A stretch of 64,000 nucleotides of DNA from Halovulum sp039190275. GTDB taxonomy: Bacteria; Pseudomonadota; Alphaproteobacteria; Rhodobacterales; Rhodobacteraceae. The notes under the pieces are model-generated. The model did not search any database. It had not been told where the DNA came from and saw only the letters and a program-made list of their open reading frames with translations. The first letter of the stretch is position 1. Each line of letters begins with the position of its first letter. The position numbers were made by a program, and so were the translations under genes. The stretch covers positions 1 through 64,000 of the forward strand of contig JBCCYF010000006.1 of assembly GCA_039190275.1 (NCBI GenBank). Direction: 5' to 3'. This document shows, piece by piece, positions 6,840-15,727 of this stretch.

Positions 6840-9632
6840 TCAGAAGTGGACCGAGAGAGTACTGCCCGCTTTTTCTAGCGGCGGCGCGAACTTGGTCAGA
6901 TCGATACCCTCCACAGCCGTCTTGTATTCATCGATCGTGGGTGTTCTGCCAAGGATGGCGGAGAGGACGACGACCGGGGTGGACGCAAGAAGGGATTCGC
7001 CCTTTTTGTCATCGGCATCTTCGACAACACGCCCCTTGAACAGACGCGTGGATGTCGCCAACACGGTATCGCCTTTTGCCGCCTTTTCCTGGTTCCCCAT
7101 ACACAGATTGCAGCCCGGCCGTTCCAGGTACAGGATGTTCTCGTACTCATCCCGTGCGGTGCTCTTGGGTGCGTGATCGTCAAACTCAAAACCAGAGTAT
7201 TTTTGGAGCAGGGCCCAGTCCCCTTCGGCCTTTAGCTCATCAATGATGTTATAGGTTGGCGCCGCCACCACCAGTGGTGCATTGAACTCAACCTGGCCGT
7301 ATTCCTTTTCGAGATTCCTGAGCATCTGAGCAACGATTTTTATGTCGCCCTTGTGCACCATGCAGGAACCGACAAAGCCGAGGTCGACCTTCTTCTCTGC
7401 CCCATAATAGGAAATCGGTCTGATCGTATCGTGCGTGTACCGCTTCGACACGTCGATATTGTTCACATCCGGGTCCGCGATCATCGGCTCGTTGACGTCG
7501 TCAAGATCGACCACGACCTCGGCAAAGTATTTGGCATCCTCATCCGGCGCCAGCGCAGGTTTTTCGCCCGACCGAATTTCGGCGATACGGTTTTCGGCAA
7601 TTGCAATCAGTCCATGAAGCGTTTGGCTGTCATTCTCCATGCCTTTATCGATCATGATCTGAATCCGGCTCTTTGCAATTTCGAGAGATTCAATCAGTGT
7701 CTCGTCTTCGGAAATGCAGATGGATGCTTTTGCCTTCATTTCCGCAGTCCAGTCCGTAAAAGTGAACGCCTGATCGGCCAGCAATGTTCCAAGGTGAACT
7801 TCAATAATCCGTCCCTGGAATACATTGTCACCGAACTGCTTCAGCATCTGGGCCTGTGTCGCATGAACCACATCGCGGAAATCCATATGGTCGGCCATCT
7901 TACCTTTGAACGATACCTTGACGGACTCGGGGATGGGCATCGTCGCCTCGCCTGTGGCGAGTGCAAGTGCGACTGTTCCTGAATCGGCGCCAAAAGCGAC
8001 GCCTTTGGACATTCTGGTATGGGAGTCGCCGCCAATGATGATTGCCCAGTCATCAACCGTGATGTCATTCAGGACCTTGTGGATCACATCCGTCATCGCA
8101 TTGTAAACGCCTTTGGGGTCCCGTGCTGTGATCAGACCGAACTTATGCATGAAAGTCATAAGCTTAGGAATGTTCGCCTGCGCCTTTTGATCCCAAACGG
8201 AGGCGGTATGACAGCCGGATTGGTAAGCCCCGTCGACGGTAGGAGAAATGACGGTCGCGGCCATTGCTTCAAGTTCCTGCGAGGTCATCAGGCCAGTCGT
8301 ATCCTGCGATCCGACAATGTTCACCTTGACCCGTACATCGGATCCGGCATGCAGAACGGCGCCCTCTGACATTCCGACCGCGTTTTTGTTGAAGATTTTC
8401 TCCACCGCGGTCAGGCCTTGCCCGGCGTGTGAAATTTCCTTTGAGGGCGCAAATACGGACACCAGCTCAATTCCCAGCGTTTCACACGCAAAACTCTGCA
8501 GCTTCTTGCCGAAGACGATTGCATAGGATCCACCGGCCTTTATGAATTCGACCTTCTGCGCGCTGAAAGACGAAGATACATCCACCAGCTCTTCGTCGCC
8601 CTTGTCATTATAGAGCTTCTTATCCTTGGTGTTGATCGTCAGAACGGTTCCAGTGGCAACCGAGTATTTCTGCTCAAGGATCGGGCTGTCGTCGTTGTTC
8701 AGGATCGGTTTGCCATCCGCATCGAGCTTTTTGACCCAGTTCTTCAGATCGATCCCGATACCGCCTGTCACGCCAACGGTCGTCAGGAAAATCGGGGAAA
8801 TCCCATTTGTTCCGGCAACGATCGGTGCGATATTTACGAACGGGACATACGGGCTGGCCTTTGTTCCCGTCCACAGTGCAACATTGTTCACGCCCGACAT
8901 GCGCGAAGACCCCACACCCATCGTGCCCTTTTCGGCGATCAACATCACGCGTTTGTCCGGATGCTGCGTCTGAAGTGCCCGGATCTCGTTTTGCGCCTCG
9001 GGCGAGATCATACATTTTCCGTGTAGTTCACGGTCTGAACGGGAGTGGGCCTGATTACCCGGCGACAGCAGGTCGGTCGAGATATCCCCTTCGGCCGCGA
9101 CATAGGTCACGACCTTGATTTCCTCCTCAATTTCCGGAAGTGCCGTGAAAAATTCAGCCCTGGCGTAGCTGTGCAAGATGTCCTCGGCAACCGCGTTTCC
9201 GGCATCATATGCAGTCCGGAGCCTGTCCGTATCCGCCTCGTACAGAAACACCTGTGTTTTAAGGACTTTGGCCGCCTGTTCGGCAGTCTTCGGATCGTTG
9301 CCAAGCGCCAAGTCAAGAAGGACCTCGACCGAGGGACCGCCTTTCATGTGTGAGAGCAACTCAAAGGCGAAGGACGGTGAAATCTCGGCGACAACAGCGC
9401 TACCGAGAATGACCTCTTTCAGAAACTGAGCCTTTACACCGGCCGCACTCGTTGTGCCGGGCAGAGTATTGTAGACAAGGAAATTCAGGGACGCGTCCCG
9501 ATGTTCGCTTTGAATGTCTTTGATCTGGGAAACAAGCTCTCTGACAAGGGCGCCATCCTCGATTGGCTTCGGGTTCAGGCCCCGCTCTTTGCGTGAATCG
9601 ATCTCTTCCAGGTATGATGTGTACAAGCTCAT
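6840..9632 (-). CDS. acnB: Aconitate hydratase B / 2-methylisocitrate dehydratase
   Basis: A 930-residue AcnB, slightly longer than the enterobacterial form. It is a [4Fe-4S] enzyme converting citrate to isocitrate in the TCA cycle and able to act on 2-methylisocitrate. The N-terminal HEAT-like domain begins MSLYTSYLEEIDSRKERGL, and the swivel and catalytic parts contain EKGTMGVGSSRMSGVNNVAL, IIGGDSHTRMSKGVAFG and RPISYYG. Cluster cysteines are visible at Cys757 (VGSCMVHKGD), Cys841 and Cys844 (RPGCNLCMGNQ). ATG 9632 is chosen over the longer frame to 9869, because the preceding 79 residues resemble no AcnB and include the palindromic operator-like site. It is monocistronic. Confidence 0.97.
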   Translation of the reverse strand: MSLYTSYLEEIDSRKERGLNPKPIEDGALVRELVSQIKDIQSEHRDASLNFLVYNTLPGTTSAAGVKAQFLKEVILGSAVVAEISPSFAFELLSHMKGGPSVEVLLDLALGNDPKTAEQAAKVLKTQVFLYEADTDRLRTAYDAGNAVAEDILHSYARAEFFTALPEIEEEIKVVTYVAAEGDISTDLLSPGNQAHSRSDRELHGKCMISPEAQNEIRALQTQHPDKRVMLIAEKGTMGVGSSRMSGVNNVALWTGTKASPYVPFVNIAPIVAGTNGISPIFLTTVGVTGGIGIDLKNWVKKLDADGKPILNNDDSPILEQKYSVATGTVLTINTKDKKLYNDKGDEELVDVSSSFSAQKVEFIKAGGSYAIVFGKKLQSFACETLGIELVSVFAPSKEISHAGQGLTAVEKIFNKNAVGMSEGAVLHAGSDVRVKVNIVGSQDTTGLMTSQELEAMAATVISPTVDGAYQSGCHTASVWDQKAQANIPKLMTFMHKFGLITARDPKGVYNAMTDVIHKVLNDITVDDWAIIIGGDSHTRMSKGVAFGADSGTVALALATGEATMPIPESVKVSFKGKMADHMDFRDVVHATQAQMLKQFGDNVFQGRIIEVHLGTLLADQAFTFTDWTAEMKAKASICISEDETLIESLEIAKSRIQIMIDKGMENDSQTLHGLIAIAENRIAEIRSGEKPALAPDEDAKYFAEVVVDLDDVNEPMIADPDVNNIDVSKRYTHDTIRPISYYGAEKKVDLGFVGSCMVHKGDIKIVAQMLRNLEKEYGQVEFNAPLVVAAPTYNIIDELKAEGDWALLQKYSGFEFDDHAPKSTARDEYENILYLERPGCNLCMGNQEKAAKGDTVLATSTRLFKGRVVEDADDKKGESLLASTPVVVLSAILGRTPTIDEYKTAVEGIDLTKFAPPLEKAGSTLSVHF

Positions 9633-9718
9633 GACGGTCCTGACGTGTAAGTGTTGAGCGGGCGCGGATACCGGCTCACAGAGCAAACGGCGCGCAGCTT
9701 CTGCCAATTTGTATGCAG

Positions 9719-9728
9719 TGGTATACCA
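9719..9728. promoter_or_regulatory. Perfect palindrome TGGTATACCA upstream of acnB, GntR-type operator candidate
   Basis: A self-complementary 10-mer about 90 bases before the acnB start. Operators of FCD-class GntR regulators commonly have a T-GTATAC-A core, and this matches. A second GTAT/ATAC pair overlaps on the same stretch (GTATACCACTGCATAC on the minus strand). The regulator itself is not in the window. Confidence 0.4.
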
Positions 9729-9881
9729 AATCCAATTGCCTTGCAAGCCATCCGCCAGCGGCATGATGCCCCAGGTGCGTGATCTTGGGGTTTGGCTGGT
9801 CGCGGCGGCAGCCTCCTTACGACGCATACCGAACACCGCTTCTACGCTGATAGGCTGCGGCAAGAGCACTGACCAACCTGC

Positions 9882-10610
9882 TTATGTCATTGGACCGATA
9901 GGTGAACCGTCGTTGACATTCCTGAGCCACCTGCGGAGGGCCATTGAGGTTTCATTTGGCCGTTCCAGGGTCGGGAGGTGCCCGGCACCGTCGATGATCA
10001 CCAATTCGGATCTGGGCAGAAGCCCATGCATCAACGTGTGGCGAGGTATCGGACACAGCTTGTCTTGGCGACCGCAGAGCACAAGTGCCGGTCCCTCGAA
10101 ACCGCGCAGTGTGTCGGTCTGATCGGGCCTGTCTCGCAGTGCCGCGGATTGTTCGCAAAACACCTCGGGTCCCAGTTTCAGTGCCATGTCCATGCACAGG
10201 TCCAATATGGCGGATGTGTTCAAGCCGGACCCAAGGTAGTTCGGCTTCATCTCCTCCCGCATGACGCTGTCCAGTCTACCGGCGCGGGCACGCTCCATCT
10301 GCGGTCCACGGCGGTTCTTCACCTCTTCCGTTTCCGCCAGAGGGTTCGTGTCCATGAGGGCCAGTCCGGCGACACGCCCGGGCGCTTGGCGGACCACTTC
10401 CATCGCAACGATACCGCCCATGGACAGGCCGCCCAGTGCGATCCGGTCCGGCACGTCCTCCAATACCCGCGCCGCAAGTCCGCCCACTGTGGGGCTGCCG
10501 GTCAGATCCGGAACGATGACGGTATGGTCTGGTGAGAGCGCCTTGATCTGCGGTGCAAACAGCCGGGCGTCACACATCATGCCAGGTAAAAGCACCAGCG
10601 GTGTCGTCAT
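9882..10610 (-). CDS. Alpha/beta-fold hydrolase
   Basis: A 242-residue alpha/beta hydrolase with a complete catalytic triad: nucleophile Ser63 in GLSMGG, Asp in LCGRQDKLCP, and His in GAGHLPTLE. The oxyanion part of the fold is seen in LVLLPGMMCDARLF. There is no signal peptide, so it is cytosolic. It is the last gene of a leftward operon; its ATG at 10610 directly abuts the stop of the MetE-like gene (zero spacing). Family members cleave esters, lactones, thioesters or C-C bonds, and the substrate cannot be read from sequence. The context suggests hydrolysis of an intermediate in the pathway of the SnoaL/HisD island. That is inference. Confidence 0.85.
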   Translation of the reverse strand: MTTPLVLLPGMMCDARLFAPQIKALSPDHTVIVPDLTGSPTVGGLAARVLEDVPDRIALGGLSMGGIVAMEVVRQAPGRVAGLALMDTNPLAETEEVKNRRGPQMERARAGRLDSVMREEMKPNYLGSGLNTSAILDLCMDMALKLGPEVFCEQSAALRDRPDQTDTLRGFEGPALVLCGRQDKLCPIPRHTLMHGLLPRSELVIIDGAGHLPTLERPNETSMALRRWLRNVNDGSPIGPMT

Positions 10611-11741
10611 TCACGCCCCCGGGACGGCAGCGGCACCGGCCGACAGCGCGGCCAGTTTGGCATAGGCAATCGCCGGGTCGACAGCGCCAAACCCTGCAAA
10701 CGTGCCAAAGCCGCAGTCGCTGCCTGCGATCACCCGTTCAGCGCCGACGATGTTGACAAAGCGCTGGAGGCGCTGGGCCACCAGATCGGGATGCTCCACA
10801 AAGTTCGTTGTTGTATCCACCACACCGGGAACAAGCACCTTATCCTCGGGAATATCCGCCTTACGGTCGCGAAACACGGCCCACTCGTGGCCGTGCCGAG
10901 GGTTCGAGGTTTCGAACAGAACGTACCGCGATTTGGTTGCCATCAGCGTGTCGAACATCTTTGACATTGGGATATCGCACAGATGGGGCCCCTCGTAGTT
11001 GCCCCAACAGATGTGCACCCGAACGCGCTCGGCCGGCACGTCAGACAACGCGTGGTTCAGCGCGTCGACATGTAACTGCGCGATCTTCACGAACTCCTCA
11101 TCCGAGAGGTCGGCGAACAGCATGTGGCGGGACAAGGCGAGGTCGGGGCAATCCAGCTGCAGGTCAAGGCCGCCGGCCACGATTGTCTCGTACTCTTCCT
11201 TCATCGCATCTGCCAGAGCCGCCAGATACGCCTCGCGCGAGGTGTAGAAATCGTTCTGCAGAAACAGTGAGATAACGCCGGGGCTGGCTGCGTTCATGAA
11301 ACCATGCGCGACCCCATGTTCCGCCATCGCCGCTTTTAGGTTCGCGATGTCCTTTGCCAGTTCCTGCTGTCCGTTGGGGCGCACCTCTCCAGTGCACATG
11401 GGCCTTGCATAGCGCGGGGTCCCGCCGGACTCGGCCAATCGTTTCAAAAAGCTGGGGAACATCTTCAGATCGGCGGGCGCGTTGCGGGGGCTGTCACCGG
11501 AAAACCCGGTGTAGCGATCCTTGACGTAGGTGGCGTAGCTGATCTTTGAGGTCTCACCGTCCGATACGATGTCGATACCGGCGTCCTTCTGCAGTTTGAC
11601 GGTTTCAGAGACCGCCTTTGTCATGCAGGCATCAAATGCCGCTGCGTCATAGGGTTCGCCTCGCTCGCGCGCGAAGATAAAGTCCACCACGTCCTGTGTT
11701 CGGGGCAAACTGCCAACATGGGTCGTCTGAACTCTGGTCAT
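10611..11741 (-). CDS. MetE C-terminal-domain-like zinc methyl/alkyl-transferase
   Basis: A 376-residue protein equivalent to the catalytic C-terminal barrel of cobalamin-independent methionine synthase, without the N-terminal folate half. The family start MTRVQTTHVGSLPR is present. Zinc ligands are visible as HICWGN (His-x-Cys) and the distal Cys in AGSDCGFGTF, with an acidic residue between. Stand-alone MetE-C relatives transfer methyl or other groups to thiols; epoxyalkane:coenzyme M transferase is one known variant. ATG 11741 follows GGAGGAGACCCGG, and the longer frame to 11795 encodes a lysine run without similarity. Placed in a catabolic operon with cupin, SnoaL and hydrolase genes, it is unlikely to serve methionine synthesis. 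The substrate is unknown. Confidence 0.85.
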   Translation of the reverse strand: MTRVQTTHVGSLPRTQDVVDFIFARERGEPYDAAAFDACMTKAVSETVKLQKDAGIDIVSDGETSKISYATYVKDRYTGFSGDSPRNAPADLKMFPSFLKRLAESGGTPRYARPMCTGEVRPNGQQELAKDIANLKAAMAEHGVAHGFMNAASPGVISLFLQNDFYTSREAYLAALADAMKEEYETIVAGGLDLQLDCPDLALSRHMLFADLSDEEFVKIAQLHVDALNHALSDVPAERVRVHICWGNYEGPHLCDIPMSKMFDTLMATKSRYVLFETSNPRHGHEWAVFRDRKADIPEDKVLVPGVVDTTTNFVEHPDLVAQRLQRFVNIVGAERVIAGSDCGFGTFAGFGAVDPAIAYAKLAALSAGAAAVPGA

Positions 11742-11834
11742 CCGGGTCTCCTCCGCTTTCTTCTTTTTGGCCGATCCTATCCCGGTTTGCGCCAAGTCGG
11801 GGATTTCCGCGCGGCTTTCATCGGAGGGTTAAGG

Positions 11835-12803
11835 TCAGCTGCCCGCCCAACTCGGGCCGGCCGGGTCGTCCGTTGCGACGATCTGGTAAAGCGCGGCTTC
11901 CCCGGTCATTGAGGGTACGGCGCCGTAGGCTGTGTTCTCTGGAATGGATATCGTATCGCCGGGCGCAAGGGTGGTGCTGCCGCCTTCCCAGTTCACCAGC
12001 CAGTGTCCCTTGGCGGGGATCAGGACCGTCGGACGGATGTGCGCTACTTTCGACTCGCGAGCCGAGCCGCGGGTGACAAAATGGACTTCGAAACCTGGCC
12101 TGTCCCGGAGCAGGCCGGTCTTTCCGATCACGTTGCAGGGGGTTCGGTCGGCCAGGGCAACCAGGTCCCAATAGCGCGCGACGTGGTTCGGCAGTACGTC
12201 GGCGGCGCTGGGTTCCGGGCGTTTGGCCAGCTCCGCATCTGAAAGCACGGGCATCGGTTTTATCCCATCCGGCAGTTCTTCGCCGTTTTTTGTGTCGTAG
12301 AGCCTGCCGGTTTCCGCCAGAACCAGTCCATGATCCGCGGCATCCTCGATGACCTGAGGGGCCCACATGACACCGCCGCCCGCATCGTCACCGCCGAGGA
12401 TGGCTATGATCATGCCGTAGTCGGTGCCGATGTTCTCGAAACCGCGGAAAATGCCCGTGGGTATGTTGAAGATATCTCCCGGTTCCAACACCACCTCGCC
12501 GGCATCGCCCCAACGCCCCCAAAAGAAGCGCCAGCGGCCGGATAGAACAAAGAACGCCTCGGCGGTATGGTGATCGTGCAGGCTGTTGCGGCACTTCGGC
12601 GGCTGCCCCGCCGCGCCAATATTAAACCCATGCGGTATCGAGATGTGGACATGCTGATCCGGACTTTCCGAAACGCCGCCGCCGATTATGGTGAAATTCT
12701 CTTTCTGATCACTGCCGGGCGTATGCGCATCAATGAACGCCGTGCGGCAGGGTCTGAGATCACCGTAGCGAACGATCCGGGCTTCCATCTGTTGCGGTGT
12801 CAT
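11835..12803 (-). CDS. Two-domain cupin protein
   Basis: A 322-residue bicupin. The first cupin (about residues 65-140) has a metal-binding-like HDHHTAEAFFVLSGRWRFFW segment followed by EPGDIFNIPTGIFRGFEN. The second (about 225-310) has PAKGHWLVNWEGGSTTLAPGD followed by SIPENTAYG, with fewer obvious metal ligands. Bicupins include dioxygenases, isomerases and oxalate decarboxylases; I cannot choose among them. ATG 12803 has an AGGAAAG ribosome site. It sits 93 bp before the MetE-like gene and 178 bp after a SnoaL gene, all on the minus strand. The single intact metal site in domain 1 suggests that domain is catalytic. Confidence 0.8.
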   Translation of the reverse strand: MTPQQMEARIVRYGDLRPCRTAFIDAHTPGSDQKENFTIIGGGVSESPDQHVHISIPHGFNIGAAGQPPKCRNSLHDHHTAEAFFVLSGRWRFFWGRWGDAGEVVLEPGDIFNIPTGIFRGFENIGTDYGMIIAILGGDDAGGGVMWAPQVIEDAADHGLVLAETGRLYDTKNGEELPDGIKPMPVLSDAELAKRPEPSAADVLPNHVARYWDLVALADRTPCNVIGKTGLLRDRPGFEVHFVTRGSARESKVAHIRPTVLIPAKGHWLVNWEGGSTTLAPGDTISIPENTAYGAVPSMTGEAALYQIVATDDPAGPSWAGS

Positions 12804-12981
12804 TTCTGATCTTTCCTGTGTATGTGCGAGAGAGCTGCTGTGTGATCCCCTTTCACCTACCAGGTGGACGCAGGTTCAGACGCCGGGCGCGCAGCGCGGC
12901 CCTATGTGCGTGAAAGCGATGTGCCGCCTGCGAGTCGCGCAGGCCATGCGTCGTCGATTTGTAGGGGACATCGGACCTCAT

Positions 12982-13953
12982 TCAGATGTCTCCGGTGTGC
13001 AGATGGATCTGCTTCCAAATGGCAACTTCGTCATACAGGGCGAACTCGCGTCGCAGGCCCCAGGGGCCATACTCGGCATGGGAGATACCCATCACGTGTA
13101 CGCGCGCGCCGCTTGGCCGGCCGAATGCGCCCCAGCCCTCATGAACCCCGTCCAGCGACCAGCGGATCGCAGCGCGGGGTGACAACATGCCTCCATCCAT
13201 GCCGATCTGGTGGTGGATCTTGAACTCGGCACTGGGAAAGGAGGACCGAAGGCCGATCCAGAACCGGCTTACAGCCTCGCGCCCAATCGCCTGCTGGGCA
13301 CCCGCATATTCACCGATCACCGCGCGGTCGTATTCGGCAAGGATGTGATGGAAATCCGTACCCATGATGCGCTTTAACGTATCGGCATATGCGGCGCCCC
13401 ACTCATTGTCATTGCCGGTTCCGTGATAGCCGCCGTCCACATCGGCCTCGGGCCGGAACGGCGGCTGGGTGTGCGCGGGACCGCCCTCGGCGACAATCAG
13501 ATCACGGGTAAACACCTCGGGGTCGCGCCCCAACTGCCGCAGAAGACCACCGTAGTCACGGACCAGCCATTCGTCATAGATGGTCTGTCCCCTGGCGGCG
13601 CAATCGGCAAGCACGCGTATGGTCCAGCGCGTTCCGCTGGCCTTACCGAACTGGCCATCCTGCATGTGGGTCGCGGTGGTCAGCAATCGATGAGAGGACA
13701 AATAGCCGTGTTCCTCGGAGTGGGACCAGATCACATCCTCGCCAAAGAGCTGTCGGTCGGGAAACTCATGGCATGTCGCCATGGTTGCCGCGATAACCGC
13801 CCCGTTGCCGCGACTGATACCCATCGGCGTCCGCACTGGAATGTCCGACGCATAATAACGGTTCAGCGTTTCTGTGCCACGATCCTCCCAGATCTCCTTG
13901 GTGACACCTATGATGTAATCCGGGAAATCCTTCCACTTTTCAGCATATGTCAT
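12982..13953 (-). CDS. Tandem SnoaL/NTF2-fold protein
   Basis: A 323-residue protein made of two SnoaL-like (ester-cyclase/polyketide-cyclase-like, NTF2-fold) domains of about 140-150 residues. Typical segments are NRYYASDIPVRTPMGISRGN and the repeated helix-sheet pattern ending in AFGRPSGARVHVMGISHAEY. NTF2-fold enzymes make a hydrophobic cavity used for cyclisation, isomerisation, dehydration or hydrolysis. The start overlaps the LacI stop as ATGA, so it belongs to the operon. It is the most divergent of the seven SnoaL genes here. No assigned reaction. Confidence 0.75.
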   Translation of the reverse strand: MTYAEKWKDFPDYIIGVTKEIWEDRGTETLNRYYASDIPVRTPMGISRGNGAVIAATMATCHEFPDRQLFGEDVIWSHSEEHGYLSSHRLLTTATHMQDGQFGKASGTRWTIRVLADCAARGQTIYDEWLVRDYGGLLRQLGRDPEVFTRDLIVAEGGPAHTQPPFRPEADVDGGYHGTGNDNEWGAAYADTLKRIMGTDFHHILAEYDRAVIGEYAGAQQAIGREAVSRFWIGLRSSFPSAEFKIHHQIGMDGGMLSPRAAIRWSLDGVHEGWGAFGRPSGARVHVMGISHAEYGPWGLRREFALYDEVAIWKQIHLHTGDI

Positions 13954-14963
13954 TGGGAGAATCCCTTCGGTTTTCGCGCAGATCCCCGGATCTTCAGGGG
14001 GCCGGGGATCTGGATGCGCTCTGGCGCTGCCCCTTGCTCTATTCTGGCCAGCAGTACATCCACGGTCGCGCTGACCATCTTGTTCATAGGCTGGCGAATG
14101 GTCGTCAGGTCATAGGCGGGCCAGGCTGCTATGGGGACGTCATCATAGCCGACAACACTGACGTTTTTGGGGATCGAGAGACCAAGCTCGAAGCGCAGCG
14201 TGTCCATGACCGCAAAGGCCATGTGATCATTGCCAACAAAAATAGCGTCCGGTCGATCGGCGGTGCTGCACAGGCGCCGGGCAATGGCGGAGGCGGTGGT
14301 CTGTGTGTATTTTCCGTCTTCAATGGCAAACGGTTCGAGCCCGTGTTCATCAAGGCCTTCGATAAAGCCCCGCATGCGGTCCAGACCGGTCGACGATCCG
14401 CGCCAGCCCGAGATATGGGCAATTTTGCGGTGACCGCCTGCGGCCAGAAAGTGGGCAACGGTCCGTCCGCCCTCGACGTTGTCCGAGGTGACCTGCGACT
14501 GGCTGCCTGTGTCCTGACCGCGATTGAACATCACAACCGGGATACCCGCGTCATTGCAGCGCTCGGCTATATCATTGGACATCGCGACCGAGGCGGTGAT
14601 GATCCCATCAACCTGATAGGACATCAGTTCTTCGACGATCCGCCCGACACTGTCATCGTTCTTCGCCATGAACAGAAGGATGTGATACCCGCGTTCTTTC
14701 AAGGCGCGATCCAGATACTCAAGGGCGGTGGGGTAGAACTGGTTTTCCAAGTAGGCGACCACAAGTCCGATGACCCGGCTTTTGCCGGTGATCATTGCCC
14801 GCGCCAGTGTGTTGGGGCGGTAGCCCAGATCCTCGGCCGCCTTCATCACCTTGTTGCGGGTCGTTGCCGAGGCTGAGGCGCCGGGGGTGAAGACCCGGCT
14901 GACCGCCGACTGGCTGACGCCCGCCAAACGGGCCACGTCAAAGGAGGTGATTCTTTCCGCCAT
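13950..14963 (-). CDS. LacI-family transcriptional regulator
   Basis: A 337-residue LacI/GalR regulator. The N-terminal HTH is SFDVARLAGVSQSAVSRVFT, and the hinge is GYRPNTLARAMITGKS. The periplasmic-binding-like effector domain includes VGNDHMAFAVMDTLR and SVVGYDDVPIAAWPAYDLTTIRQP. It lies inside the operon, overlapping the SDR gene (ATGA at 14963) and the downstream SnoaL gene (ATGA at 13953), so it is probably co-expressed with the pathway it controls. The inducer should be the substrate or an intermediate of the island, and LacI effectors are mostly sugar-like compounds. Codons upstream of 14963 to 15251 are antisense to the SDR and are excluded. Confidence 0.95.
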   Translation of the reverse strand: MAERITSFDVARLAGVSQSAVSRVFTPGASASATTRNKVMKAAEDLGYRPNTLARAMITGKSRVIGLVVAYLENQFYPTALEYLDRALKERGYHILLFMAKNDDSVGRIVEELMSYQVDGIITASVAMSNDIAERCNDAGIPVVMFNRGQDTGSQSQVTSDNVEGGRTVAHFLAAGGHRKIAHISGWRGSSTGLDRMRGFIEGLDEHGLEPFAIEDGKYTQTTASAIARRLCSTADRPDAIFVGNDHMAFAVMDTLRFELGLSIPKNVSVVGYDDVPIAAWPAYDLTTIRQPMNKMVSATVDVLLARIEQGAAPERIQIPGPLKIRGSARKPKGFSQ

Positions 14964-15727
14964 CAGTCCGCTGTCCACCCACCATCCACCAGTAACGCGG
15001 TCCCTGTGACCAGGCTGGCCGCATCCGAGGCAAGGTAAACCGCCGCACCGGTGACATCGCTTAGTTCTCCCACCCGACCGAGTTTGATCTTCTCTTCGAT
15101 CCACGCCCGACGCTCGGGGATGGCTAGGGTCTGTTCTGCCAGCGGTGTGCGGATAAACGTGGGCGCAATCGTGTTGACCCGGATCGAATGAACGCCCCAT
15201 TCGATGGCCATGGACTTGGTGAAGCCTTCCACGGCATGTTTGGTGCCGCAATAGACCGCGCGGTCGATCCCGCCGACCTGGCCCATCTGGCTGGTGATGT
15301 TGATCAGGCTGCCGGGCTTGCCCGCCGCGATAAGACCGCGGGCCACGGCACGGGTCAGAAAATAGGCGCCTTTGAAATTCAGGTCATTTACAGTGTCAAA
15401 ATCAGTTTCGGTCGTCTCAAGCGCCGGTGCGTGTCGGGCCAGCCCTGCGGAATTGATCAGAATGTCAAACGGCCCATTGGCGTCCACGGCCGTCCCGGTG
15501 GCGGTCACATCCGCGACGTCCATGGCCAGGTGATGCGCGACCCATCCCCGTCCGGCGAACGCATCGGCGATCGCCTCGAGTTTATCAGCAGACCGCGCCG
15601 ACAGGGTCACCTCGGCCCCGTGGCTTGCCAGTGCCGTTGCACAGGCGAGGCCGATCCCCGAGGACGCACCGGCCACCAGAGCGCGCTTGCCATCCAGGCG
15701 GAACGAGGGGGGCGGAGGAAAATCCAT
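14963..15727 (-). CDS. Short-chain dehydrogenase/reductase
   Basis: A 254-residue classical SDR, the normal length. It has a nucleotide-binding GASSGIG motif (Ala replaces the usual first Thr), NSAG, catalytic Ser in NITSQMGQVG, YCGTK for the Tyr/Lys pair, and the C-terminal VTGTALLVDGG. It oxidises or reduces a hydroxyl/keto group with NAD(P). Asp at the end of beta-2 is replaced by SARS, which hints at NADP use but is not decisive. Start and stop overlap the neighbouring genes by ATGA. It probably acts with the HisD-family dehydrogenase on the same substrate class (inference). Confidence 0.93.
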   Translation of the reverse strand: MDFPPPPSFRLDGKRALVAGASSGIGLACATALASHGAEVTLSARSADKLEAIADAFAGRGWVAHHLAMDVADVTATGTAVDANGPFDILINSAGLARHAPALETTETDFDTVNDLNFKGAYFLTRAVARGLIAAGKPGSLINITSQMGQVGGIDRAVYCGTKHAVEGFTKSMAIEWGVHSIRVNTIAPTFIRTPLAEQTLAIPERRAWIEEKIKLGRVGELSDVTGAAVYLASDAASLVTGTALLVDGGWTAD

